From Vulcanisaeta moutnovskia 768-28 (GTDB taxonomy: Archaea; Thermoproteota; Thermoprotei; Thermoproteales; Thermocladiaceae), in NCBI RefSeq assembly GCF_000190315.1, contig NC_015151.1, positions 1,302,001 through 1,366,000 of the forward strand: a stretch of DNA of 64,000 nucleotides, read 5' to 3'. Below the pieces are notes generated by a model that searched no databases, was not told the DNA's origin, and saw only the letters and a program-made list of their open reading frames with translations. Every line of letters begins with the position of its first letter. The stretch's first letter is position 1. The position numbers were made by a program, and so were the translations under genes. Positions 35,389 through 43,663 of this stretch are shown in pieces.

Positions 35389-36480
35389 TTACGCACTACT
35401 CACCTCGGTGATTATCCTATGAAATGTATCCCTCAGGAATAGTCTCAGGCCAGCCTCACGGGCTATGTGCGCCAACTCGTTAAGCATTACTGATTCCCTA
35501 GAGCCCGCTTGCCTAAGTACCTGCTCATTGATCATCGTGCCAACCAAGTCATTAGCTCCGGCCATTAGCAAGGTTGATATAAGTCTCTTACCGGTCGAGA
35601 TCCAGTAAGCGCCTATCCTCTTGATGGAGTCCCCAAGTATTAGCCTTGAGATGGCTATGACCTTTATATCATACTCCGTGGATGCCGGACCCTTAACCAA
35701 GCCATCCTTATATAACTTCGTGTTCCAGGGAACGAACTTTATCGGTATGAACAATAGTATACCATGGGTCTTCTCCTGAACCTCCTTAATCGCGAAGACA
35801 TGCTCAACAATGTGACTTGGCTTCTCGATGTGGCCGTAGAGCATAGTGGCATTGCTCATAAGCCCGACTCTATGGGCTTCCTCCTGAATCCTGAGCCAGG
35901 TCTCGGCATTGAACTTATACGGAGTTATCACCCTTCTAACCTCCTCATTAAGTATCTCAGCACCACCCCCACTAAGTGCGTCAAGCCCAGCCTCCCTGAG
36001 TCTCGTAAGGACCTCTCTCGTACTCATCCTCCAAACCCTTGCGTAGAAGTCTATCTCCGCTGCCGTAGGCCCCTTAATAGTTACGTCAGGCGCCGCCCTC
36101 TTAACTGACCTAAAAACATTCTCAAAATACTCAATGCCTAAATCGGGGTTGAAGCCACCGTTTATATGAAGCTCCGTTACACCAAAATGCGCCTTAGCCT
36201 CCAGCACACCCTTGGTTATCTCCTCGGGAGTTCTAACGTAGGCCTCTGGATGACCCTTAGGCCTGTAGAAGGCGCATATTGGGCATTGAGCCACACATAT
36301 GTTTGAGTAGTTAATAACTACGTTATTGACCACGGTAGCCGTATCGCCAGTTATCTTCCACGTAAGCTCGTTCGCCACGCGGGCTAGATCCTTAAAATCA
36401 CATTCTCTCATGAATTCCTCAACATCGGTCTTAGTAATGCCATTAGTCACGGCATTACGTAAGTCATCTATTGTGCACAT
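35389..36480 (-). CDS. mqnE: Aminofutalosine synthase (radical SAM)
   Basis: 363 residues. The [4Fe-4S] radical SAM motif CVAQCPIC uses Cys62, Cys66 and Cys69. VTELHINGGFNPDLGIEYFE, TAAEIDFYARV, GGGAEIL and SNATMLYGHIEKPSHIVEH match MqnE and not MqnC, its paralogue encoded divergently at 36592. Known: it joins 3-enolpyruvylbenzoate and SAM to give 6-amino-6-deoxyfutalosine. An ATTTAAAAG box about 28 nt upstream on the minus strand fits the ATG at 36480. It heads the mqnE-mqnA-mqnD operon. Confidence 0.92.
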   Translation of the reverse strand: MCTIDDLRNAVTNGITKTDVEEFMRECDFKDLARVANELTWKITGDTATVVNNVVINYSNICVAQCPICAFYRPKGHPEAYVRTPEEITKGVLEAKAHFGVTELHINGGFNPDLGIEYFENVFRSVKRAAPDVTIKGPTAAEIDFYARVWRMSTREVLTRLREAGLDALSGGGAEILNEEVRRVITPYKFNAETWLRIQEEAHRVGLMSNATMLYGHIEKPSHIVEHVFAIKEVQEKTHGILLFIPIKFVPWNTKLYKDGLVKGPASTEYDIKVIAISRLILGDSIKRIGAYWISTGKRLISTLLMAGANDLVGTMINEQVLRQAGSRESVMLNELAHIAREAGLRLFLRDTFHRIITEVSSA

Positions 36481-36561
36481 GACATCGCGTTAAAAGTCAC
36501 ATCCCTTTTAAATATTGATTTCATTATTCTATTTATTTCATTACCAGCAATCACGTGATAA

Positions 36562-36569
36562 CTTAAATA
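36562..36569 (+). promoter_or_regulatory. TATA box of mqnC
   Basis: CTTAAATA is centred 26 nt before GTG 36592 and decides for that GTG start. Together with the mqnE box it makes the 111 bp gap a two-way promoter for the menaquinone genes. Confidence 0.65.
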
Positions 36570-36591
36570 ATGCCGCTTATTACGTAGCAAC

Positions 36592-37680
36592 GTGCCTAAT
36601 CATTGGAGCCCCATAGTCGAGAAGGCTATTTATGAAGAGCAGTTAAGTCCACGTGACATTGAGGAATTGTTTAAGGCTGATCTTTGGGAACTTGGGTCTG
36701 CCGCTGAGTACTTGACAAGGAAGTACTTTGGTAATGTCGTCACGTTTATACCGAACATGATACTTAACTACACAAACGTGTGCGTAATAGCCTGTAGGTT
36801 CTGCGCCTTCTATAGATTACCTGGACACCCAGAGGCCTATACGCTAAGTGCCGAGGAGGCTTTGCGTAGGGTTATGGCTATCGATAGGGAATTCGGCATT
36901 AGACAGGTCCTGATCCAGGGAGGCATAAACCCTGAACTAGACATTGAGTACTACGAGAGGTTATTCAAGGCATTGAAGGCTAAGCTACCTCACGTGGCCA
37001 TTCATGGACTAAGCCCAATAGAGATTGATTACCTGGCTAGGAAGCATAGGATGAGTTATAGAGAGACACTAGACAGGCTTAGGGAGTCTGGCATGGACAC
37101 ATTGGCTGGTGGTGGCGGTGAGATACTGGTTGATAGGGTGAGGAAGATTATTGCGCCTCATAAGATCGATACCGATACCTGGCTAAATATAATGGAGACA
37201 GCCCATAAAATGGGCATAATGAGTAATGCAACAATGATGTATGGTCACGTGGAGACCATAAGTGATCAGGCTGAGCATCTCTATAGGATAATTGAGTTGC
37301 AGAAAAGGACTCATGGGTTCCTATCTTTCACGGCCTGGAACTTCGAGCCAGGCAATAGTGAATTGACCAGGGAGGTTACATACCCATTAACCTCAGTCAC
37401 GCTGTTGAGGATGGTCGCCGTGGCTAGGCTCGTCTTTAAGAACATACTGCCCAATATACAATCAAGCTGGCTAACAAATGGCCTTGATGTTGCTCAATTA
37501 ACCCTTAAGTTTGGTGCTAATGACTTTGGTGGTACGCTCTATGAGGAGAGGGTTATACCGGCTACAGGGCTTAAGATGCTGGTATTGACTAGGGACTCCA
37601 TTATTGGTATGATTAAAGACCTGAGGCTAATACCTGCTGAGAGGGATAATTGGTACAAAATTGTTAAGGTATATAACTAG
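36592..37680 (+). CDS. mqnC: Cyclic dehypoxanthinyl futalosine synthase (radical SAM)
   Basis: 362 residues. The radical SAM cysteines are Cys64, Cys68 and Cys71 (CVIACRFC). LIQGGINPELDIEYYERLF, SPIEIDYLA, GGGGEILVDRVR, FTAWNFEPGNSEL, SSWLTNGLD and FGANDFGGTLYEE are MqnC features. It cyclises dehypoxanthinyl futalosine before MqnD. The gene is divergent from mqnE with back-to-back promoters. The hydrolase/deaminase step between MqnE and MqnC (MqnB or equivalent) is not encoded in this window. Confidence 0.93.
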   Translation: MPNHWSPIVEKAIYEEQLSPRDIEELFKADLWELGSAAEYLTRKYFGNVVTFIPNMILNYTNVCVIACRFCAFYRLPGHPEAYTLSAEEALRRVMAIDREFGIRQVLIQGGINPELDIEYYERLFKALKAKLPHVAIHGLSPIEIDYLARKHRMSYRETLDRLRESGMDTLAGGGGEILVDRVRKIIAPHKIDTDTWLNIMETAHKMGIMSNATMMYGHVETISDQAEHLYRIIELQKRTHGFLSFTAWNFEPGNSELTREVTYPLTSVTLLRMVAVARLVFKNILPNIQSSWLTNGLDVAQLTLKFGANDFGGTLYEERVIPATGLKMLVLTRDSIIGMIKDLRLIPAERDNWYKIVKVYN

Positions 37681-37912
37681 GTATTGAATGAGCATTTGAT
37701 AAATCCATGGTCTGGTCCAATGTTAATGCCATAATTAAGCATGGAATACGTATACGCCGGGTTACTTGCTGATCCTGGGCCGTATGCTTCATTTTGAGGA
37801 GGAATGTTTTGGGAATACCAAGGACTTAATACATTCAGGGGGAAACTACGTCAGGCCAGGGCACCAATGAAGTGATGTGGATTTAAATTTATATTACATT
37901 ATTGTATTACTG

Positions 37913-38038
37913 ATGTGCGGCAGTATTGTAATTACAGTAAGAATGCCAAAGGCATTGAGAAAGGGAATCCTTTTAACAAGCGTTAAAGAACAGGCTAATG
38001 TTGCCAGGAAATTAGGCGTATCGGTAATCCCCATGTAA
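37913..38038 (+). CDS. 41-residue small protein candidate
   Basis: ATG 37913 reads MCGSIVITVRMPKALRKG and continues with LTSVKEQANVARKLGVSVIP before TAA. An ATTTAAATTTA box at about 37880-37890 lies 26-28 nt upstream, the same geometry as confirmed genes here, so it may be a real leaderless gene. The strand-then-helix start (IVITVRMPKALR) resembles ribbon-helix-helix antitoxins such as VapB, but the rest is too short to be sure. It lies in the 434 bp gap 37681-38114, where I see nothing else convincing. Confidence 0.4.
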   Translation: MCGSIVITVRMPKALRKGILLTSVKEQANVARKLGVSVIPM

Positions 38039-38114
38039 AACTTCTCATTAGTTACTTTGGCTCGTGTCTGCGCAATAATCTTAATTAATTAGTGCCTATG
38101 CCCTGGGTCTTGTT

Positions 38115-38456
38115 ATGTGGAAGAGGGTTTCCATACTGGTTAAGGTTTTCGAGAAGAGGAACTCCGTGATTACCTGGGTAGATAACAAGCCAATACTCGT
38201 GGTTAAATACGGCAATAACTACTACGGGACGCTCGCCATATGCGCCCACATGGGCTGCGCACTACTAACAGACGTCAATGGCTACATAGCAACTTGCCCA
38301 GCGCATCAAGCAAAATACGACGTCAGGACCGGCGAAATGATTGAGAAGCCGCAGGTGAGGCCTGACGTGCTCTGTGAATACGCTGACGTGAAGACACCAT
38401 TACCAACCTATAAAGTTAGGGTCACGCAGGATGGATTTCTCGAGATTGACGTCTAG
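38115..38456 (+). CDS. Rieske-type [2Fe-2S] ferredoxin
   Basis: 113 residues. The Rieske ligands are Cys43/His45 (CAHMGC) and Cys61/His64 (CPAHQAKYDVRTGE). There is no membrane anchor or signal, so this is a soluble ferredoxin-type Rieske protein of the dioxygenase or nitrite-reductase small-subunit kind, not a bc1 subunit. The short loop AHMGCALLTD lacks the second-cysteine disulfide partner in the CPAH box, consistent with the low-potential type. No oxygenase or reductase gene is next to it. The electron partner is unknown. It converges with the AGPS-like gene. Confidence 0.9.
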   Translation: MWKRVSILVKVFEKRNSVITWVDNKPILVVKYGNNYYGTLAICAHMGCALLTDVNGYIATCPAHQAKYDVRTGEMIEKPQVRPDVLCEYADVKTPLPTYKVRVTQDGFLEIDV

Positions 38457-38566
38457 CTTTGATGTTAATGCATTTAATGCATTTAAAATCGTTATTTAGG
38501 TAATGTCGCAATACTCATTTTCTTAGCTAACCATTTAAATACCTACTACCGAGAAAAATACCTGAC

Positions 38567-39961
38567 TTAATCAGTGAAGAACATGCCATTCTTCGTATTT
38601 AACACTCCCTTACCATCCAAAGCCTTCTTTATTGATCTTAGCACGTTAAGCGCATTACCAAGCTCGTACTTTAACCATGTAGACCGTACAATACCAACAC
38701 CGTGATGATGGCTTATGGAACCACCGTTCCTTAATGTGGTCTCCATTGCCTTATTCCATATTTCCCAGTAGGTATTTACGTTGGGCTTGAATAGTATTGT
38801 GAAGTATATGCATGCGCCGTTAATGTATAGGTGCGATATGTGGGCCATGACGCCTAATACACCGTTAGTCTTAAGCAGTGAATCCCTGAAATCCATATAC
38901 AATGAGGCAATCCTGGACCAGGTGGCCGAAACCTCTATCGTGTCGAACCACAACCCATACCTCTTAACCATCTCAATCTCCTCCTCAACGTTGAATCTCG
39001 TCCTTAACCAATCCTCAAAGTACTTGCTCCCCACGTAATCACCGCCGCGACTTCTAATAATCTCATCAGCCCTCCTCCACAGCACTTGTACCAGATCATC
39101 ATAGTAACCCTCAAAGCTAATTATTAGTAATGACTTATTAAGGCCGAACCTAAGCGATGCCTCGCTCTCATCATAAAGCCTAGCAACGGCTGGAACAATC
39201 CTCTTCATCATTAATTCCCTAAGAGCCTCGATACCCTGCTCAAGGGAGTTAAATCCGTATGCGCCGTAAATGGTAGATGTTGGTAACGGCACGATCCTAA
39301 GCACGGCCTTTGTGACCACGCCGAGCATGCCCTCCGATCCAATGAATAGGTACTTAAGTGATGGTCCTGTCGATGCACGGGGGACATTATTGCCCCTCAA
39401 CCAAGTGACTTCGCCATTGGGTAGTACAACCTCAAGGTTTATCACAATGTCCTCTATATTACCGTATAACGTGCTATACTGGCCCGAGCTCATTGTAGCT
39501 ATTAAGCCGCCTATTGTTGCGTAATTGAATGATTGCGGAATATGCCTAAGGCTATACCCCATCTCATTCAGTTTAATCTCAACATCCCTCAACCTGGCGC
39601 CAGCCTCAACGGTTATTAATGAGTCATAAGTATTAATGTCTATGACCCTATTCAATTTAGTCATGTCAATAACTATTGACCCAGCGCCGTATGATGCACC
39701 TGTAACACTTGAGCCACCACCATAAACAACCACGGGCACTACATCATTGCTCTCATTAATTATTCTCAGGGTTAGCGATATATCATTCACGCTCTCGGGC
39801 ATAATAACCGCGAGAGGCCTTGGTAACTCCTCGTTAAGTACCTGCTCACGCATTATTAATAACGGCCAGAAATCCCTGGAGTACCTCCTTAATGCCTCGT
39901 CATTTATTATTACCTTATCATGACTCAAGGCGTTAATTAGTTTCTCAATTATGCTCTGCAT
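38567..39961 (-). CDS. FAD-linked oxidase of the GlcD/alkylglycerone-phosphate synthase type
   Basis: 464 residues. FAD_binding_4 core: VVVYGGGSSVTGASYG and IGGLIATMSSGQYST; then SEGMLGVVTKAVLRIVP. Near the C-terminus SHHHGVG (His418-420) is the alkyl-DHAP synthase triple-histidine motif. Known relatives are alkylglycerone-phosphate synthase, glycolate/lactate dehydrogenases and FAD-dependent glycerol-phosphate oxidising proteins. The gene is the last of a five-gene overlapping operon with glycerol kinase-like and GlpA/GlpB-like genes (13 nt overlap upstream). I infer oxidation of a glycerol-derived 2-hydroxy acid or phosphate; true AGPS activity has no obvious place in an archaeon. Confidence 0.83.
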   Translation of the reverse strand: MQSIIEKLINALSHDKVIINDEALRRYSRDFWPLLIMREQVLNEELPRPLAVIMPESVNDISLTLRIINESNDVVPVVVYGGGSSVTGASYGAGSIVIDMTKLNRVIDINTYDSLITVEAGARLRDVEIKLNEMGYSLRHIPQSFNYATIGGLIATMSSGQYSTLYGNIEDIVINLEVVLPNGEVTWLRGNNVPRASTGPSLKYLFIGSEGMLGVVTKAVLRIVPLPTSTIYGAYGFNSLEQGIEALRELMMKRIVPAVARLYDESEASLRFGLNKSLLIISFEGYYDDLVQVLWRRADEIIRSRGGDYVGSKYFEDWLRTRFNVEEEIEMVKRYGLWFDTIEVSATWSRIASLYMDFRDSLLKTNGVLGVMAHISHLYINGACIYFTILFKPNVNTYWEIWNKAMETTLRNGGSISHHHGVGIVRSTWLKYELGNALNVLRSIKKALDGKGVLNTKNGMFFTD

Positions 39962-41355
39962 CTCATCCCCTCAACAATCCTCTTAACAACATCCCTATTT
40001 AATGATAGTCTCTCCTCGCCAGGCTTAATTCGTAACTCCACGTTAACATGAATTCCCCTAATAATGTCATTCAATGACCAATCACCCCTAAACACCTTCA
40101 ATAATGCAGCAACACCCCTAGCCGTTGCCTCCACATCCCTCTGTCTTTCAACGACGGTGCCTAGTGCCGTAGCCAATAACCTAAGGAATAGGGCACTCCT
40201 TGATAAGCCACCATCAACCCTAACAACATCAACCCTTGAGTAATTCTTAATTTTATCGAAGATTAGGCCTATTAATTGAACGACGCCCTCAACAACAGCC
40301 CTCACGAAGGCCTCCCTAGTGGTGTTTAGCGTTAAGCCATCAATTAAACCCCTTGCGCATGGCCTAGGCGGCACGTTAACACCGGCCAATGCTGGTATAA
40401 CCACTATATCCTGGGTACTAACATTGGTTAAACCATCTAATTCCTGCGGTGAAGACAGCAGTCCAAGCTTAACTAGCCAGTCAATTACCGAACCGGTCGC
40501 TGGCAGGAAACCCTCAACTCCATAAAACACACTACCTCCATACTTAAGTATGAGGAGCGGTAATAAACCACCACCAACAAGTCTAAACCTATCAATAACG
40601 GCGTCAACGAAGGAACCTGTACCATTCGTAACCTTACCACAACCAACGCTTAGGCAGCCCTCACCAACCATTGCTGCTTGCTGGTCTGCTATTAAAACCC
40701 CAACGGTCATTCCGTTGGCCTCCCCAAACTCATGAACATTATCAACAACCTCAGGACTTACCTCCCTAGGTATTTTCAGTAAATCATAAATTAGGTCAAT
40801 ACTACTTAAATTACCTGGATGCCAAAGTCCCGTTAATGCCTCATTACCGGCATCATTAACATACCTATTACTAACGAGATACGCCAGGTATGAACTCAAT
40901 GTACCAATGAATACTTCACCCTTCCTTGCACGTTCAATTAAATCCTGCCTATTCCTCAACAACCAGAGTACTTGGGTAACGGGTGATGTCGGTATTAGGA
41001 TACTGCTCATTAGTGGCAAATGTCTCATGAATGAGTATGGGAATTTATTAACAATCTCCAGACCTCTCCTGTCTAACCACGTGATTATATTAATGAGGGG
41101 ATTACCCGACTTGTCCCAGGCGATTATTGATGCCCTATATGTCGAAATACCGATGTACTTAACACCCTTATCCCTAGCCGTATTAATTAAGTGATTGAAA
41201 GCTAACCTAAGCGCGTTTGCGTCCTGCTCAACGTAGTAATTGGCGGGGAATAGCATTGGCACGTTTACAGTCTCGGAATACCTCTGGTTAAGCTCATCAT
41301 CATATATTATGAGCTTAATGTTTGTGGTCCCAACATCAATGACCCCAAGACTCAT
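39949..41355 (-). CDS. FGGY-family carbohydrate kinase, glycerol kinase-like
   Basis: 468 residues. N-terminal phosphate-1 motif VIDVGTTNIKLIIYD; ITWLDRRG matches the kinase substrate loop; GVLIADQQAAMVGEGCLSVG then NGTGSF is the catalytic Asp region as in glycerol kinase; VRVDGGLSRSALFLRLLAT is the C-terminal adenosine motif. Phosphorylation of glycerol to glycerol 3-phosphate is the best guess from neighbours; xylulose or other polyols are alternatives because glycerol kinases are usually near 500 residues. It overlaps its neighbours by ATGA upstream and 13 nt downstream. Confidence 0.85.
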   Translation of the reverse strand: MSLGVIDVGTTNIKLIIYDDELNQRYSETVNVPMLFPANYYVEQDANALRLAFNHLINTARDKGVKYIGISTYRASIIAWDKSGNPLINIITWLDRRGLEIVNKFPYSFMRHLPLMSSILIPTSPVTQVLWLLRNRQDLIERARKGEVFIGTLSSYLAYLVSNRYVNDAGNEALTGLWHPGNLSSIDLIYDLLKIPREVSPEVVDNVHEFGEANGMTVGVLIADQQAAMVGEGCLSVGCGKVTNGTGSFVDAVIDRFRLVGGGLLPLLILKYGGSVFYGVEGFLPATGSVIDWLVKLGLLSSPQELDGLTNVSTQDIVVIPALAGVNVPPRPCARGLIDGLTLNTTREAFVRAVVEGVVQLIGLIFDKIKNYSRVDVVRVDGGLSRSALFLRLLATALGTVVERQRDVEATARGVAALLKVFRGDWSLNDIIRGIHVNVELRIKPGEERLSLNRDVVKRIVEGMRCRA

Positions 41356-42290
41356 GAAACCACCCTCCTAATGCTTACCCTCTCCACGTCCGGTAATTCA
41401 ATTACTGCGGCATCACCATTAATTACGTACTCCCTATCATTAATCATGACCCTACATCCACCGCAGGGAATTATTACCCTACGTATATCCCTACTAACCC
41501 TATTACCTGGGTAGATAGGTAAATCACTATTTATAGTTATGAACTCATTAGACTTACTCATTAATTCCCTAGCCATTATTTTACCACTCTCAATTACAAT
41601 GCTTGGGTCGTAGATTTCAATGGCTGATTGACCAACAGCCCTAAACTCAGGGAATGGATTAAAGGGTTTAAACACGGATATTACCAGGGTATCCGCAATA
41701 ACCCACTCATTATTCACTAAGACCCTCTCAACCCTACCTAAACCCTTAACATACCTAACCTTGCCAATAATGACCTCAACATCACCACTTGCAGTCCTAA
41801 CATTCAGTTTTGTTGGCGATACGACATGGGCAGTAGCACCGCGCCTCATTAATTCCCTGGCCAGTGATATGGCGTATGTATTGTCTCCGTAAATTATTAC
41901 GTTCTTGCCAGGTAATAAATCGTAATGCAGCATATCCAATACGGCATGGTGTGGGTAAATCCCCGCGGGTCTCTCACCATAAATACCCAACTCTGGCATT
42001 GTCATTACCCTAAATCCCGTAGCCACCAAGGCATTATCACTGAGTCTCCTGTAACCACCTCTCCAAACCTCGTATACAGTACTATCAATTTTAATGGCTG
42101 TTGTGATTAATCGAATATTAACCTCGTTCAATGCATCATTAATTACGCCCCTAACCTCAGGTATTAAGGCATGAATTCCACCAGCATAATCCCTATACTC
42201 AATTACCTCAATATCAACGCCTAACCTACGTAACTCCAGCGCCAGTGAGAGCCCGGCCAACCCAGCACCAATTACCGTGTAACCAACCAT
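41352..42290 (-). CDS. FAD/NAD(P)-dependent oxidoreductase, GlpB-like partner
   Basis: 312 residues. A dinucleotide fold opens the protein (VIGAGLAGLSLALELRRLG); ATGFRVMTMPELGIYGERPA and a second nucleotide-binding segment (NVIIYGDNTYAISLARELM) follow, as in COG0446-type proteins that pair with GlpA in archaea and Thermotoga. The C-terminus carries IIPCGGCRVMINDREY, perhaps replacing the separate small cysteine-rich subunit of such complexes. It overlaps glpA-like by 19 nt and the kinase gene by ATGA. I infer electron transfer from glycerol 3-phosphate oxidation to NAD or quinone. Confidence 0.8.
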   Translation of the reverse strand: MVGYTVIGAGLAGLSLALELRRLGVDIEVIEYRDYAGGIHALIPEVRGVINDALNEVNIRLITTAIKIDSTVYEVWRGGYRRLSDNALVATGFRVMTMPELGIYGERPAGIYPHHAVLDMLHYDLLPGKNVIIYGDNTYAISLARELMRRGATAHVVSPTKLNVRTASGDVEVIIGKVRYVKGLGRVERVLVNNEWVIADTLVISVFKPFNPFPEFRAVGQSAIEIYDPSIVIESGKIMARELMSKSNEFITINSDLPIYPGNRVSRDIRRVIIPCGGCRVMINDREYVINGDAAVIELPDVERVSIRRVVS

Positions 42291-43663
42291 GAACTACCAC
42301 CCGACTTGGTTAATTCCCTCGGTTCAATCCCCAACTCCTCAGAGATAACCTTAATTGCCCTACCAAGGCACATACCCTGACAAACACCCATGCCTAACCC
42401 AGTCCTGAAAATAACACCATCCAGCGTCCTAGCACCACGTCTTATCGCCTCACGAATATCGGCCCTAGTAACCCCCATACATGGGCAAACAACCTCGCCT
42501 TGGTCATCACTAATGGTTCCACTAGATTCAATGGCGTCCTTCGTCATTACCATGGGCTCCACCTCCTTAACGTCATCCTTGGGTACCAATTCTATTCCAG
42601 CACCACTAAGCATTTCAACTACCCTCTTAGCTATTGCTGGTGCTGCCGTTAGGCCAGGTGATTCAATACCCACTAAATGAATTACGTGCCTACCCAACCT
42701 GCTATACGTAATTATGAAATCATCACCCTCAGGTATAGGCCTAATACCCGCGTAGGCCCTTATTGGCGTGAAATCCCTATTCCTCAATAAGCCACTAAAC
42801 TTCCTGGCTAATACATTGATGTCATCCTCATTAACAGCCCTATCATCCCTACCACTCACTGATAGACTTGGTCCCCATATGGTCGTGTTGAATACAGTGG
42901 GTATGATAGCACCACCCTTAGTCCTTGGGTTAGGTATTAACTGGAGCGGTGCAATTATATTCCTGGTTTGCTCACCCCAAAACACAAGCATTACGCCCTT
43001 ACCGAACTCAAGCCTATACTCATCATCAAATAACCTGGCAATGTCTGCCGAGTAAAGCCCAGCGGCATTAATGACATACCTAGTCCTGTACTCACCCCTA
43101 TTAGTAATAATGATAAACTCATCATCTAAAGCCCTAACGCTCCTAACCTCGGTATTAAAGGCAAAGTCAACACCATTCAACCTACAGAAGTTGAATAGTT
43201 GTGACACTAATTCGAAGGAGTTTATGACCCCATAACCCTCAACCTCAACCGCACCTAAACCGTTGATGTTGGGTTCACGTTTACGTAATCCCCGCGGGCC
43301 GAGAATCCTAACCCTAAAGCCGCGCTTACCATATACATAATTGAGTATTAACCACACGGCGGGTAGCGCAATTAGGTGGCTAAGGTTCTGGGCCACTAAT
43401 AAGGTGCTTAATCTCTTGACCCTAACATGAAGCCTCTTTGCAATGCCATCATATAGCCTATTGCCCTCAACGGCTAATTTACTCCTTAGTGAATTGAATG
43501 GTGGTTGAACAACATGAACAACACCTGCATGTCCCTTGGAAACACCGAAGCCGGGCTCGGTCTCCTTATCAATGACGATAACCCTAACCCTATAATGCGC
43601 AAGTTCATAGGCAATGAACAAACCAACAACGCCAGAACCTATTATGGCAACGTCATAACTCAT
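42272..43663 (-). CDS. glpA: GlpA-like FAD-dependent glycerol-3-phosphate dehydrogenase with BFD-like domain
   Basis: About 463 residues from ATG 43663 (the longer frame adds a GTG start at 43672). DAO fold: VAIIGSGVVGLFIAYELAHY, FGVSKGHAGVVH, and a catalytic-side AGIRPIPEGDDFII. The C-terminal 70 residues hold a BFD-like [2Fe-2S] site: CPCMGVTRADI and CQGMC. This combination is the anaerobic GlpA type. It oxidises glycerol 3-phosphate to dihydroxyacetone phosphate. Relatives such as L-2-hydroxyglutarate oxidase share the fold; the kinase neighbour supports glycerol phosphate. It overlaps the phosphoesterase gene upstream by 11 nt. Confidence 0.85.
   Translation of the reverse strand: MSYDVAIIGSGVVGLFIAYELAHYRVRVIVIDKETEPGFGVSKGHAGVVHVVQPPFNSLRSKLAVEGNRLYDGIAKRLHVRVKRLSTLLVAQNLSHLIALPAVWLILNYVYGKRGFRVRILGPRGLRKREPNINGLGAVEVEGYGVINSFELVSQLFNFCRLNGVDFAFNTEVRSVRALDDEFIIITNRGEYRTRYVINAAGLYSADIARLFDDEYRLEFGKGVMLVFWGEQTRNIIAPLQLIPNPRTKGGAIIPTVFNTTIWGPSLSVSGRDDRAVNEDDINVLARKFSGLLRNRDFTPIRAYAGIRPIPEGDDFIITYSRLGRHVIHLVGIESPGLTAAPAIAKRVVEMLSGAGIELVPKDDVKEVEPMVMTKDAIESSGTISDDQGEVVCPCMGVTRADIREAIRRGARTLDGVIFRTGLGMGVCQGMCLGRAIKVISEELGIEPRELTKSGGSSWLVTR

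Noticed and set aside
37741-37797. Short ORF MEYVYAGLLADPGPYASF resembling the start of ribosomal P1/L12
   Set aside because: Only the first seven residues resemble the family, the stop follows at once and no TATA box is placed well; taken as chance.
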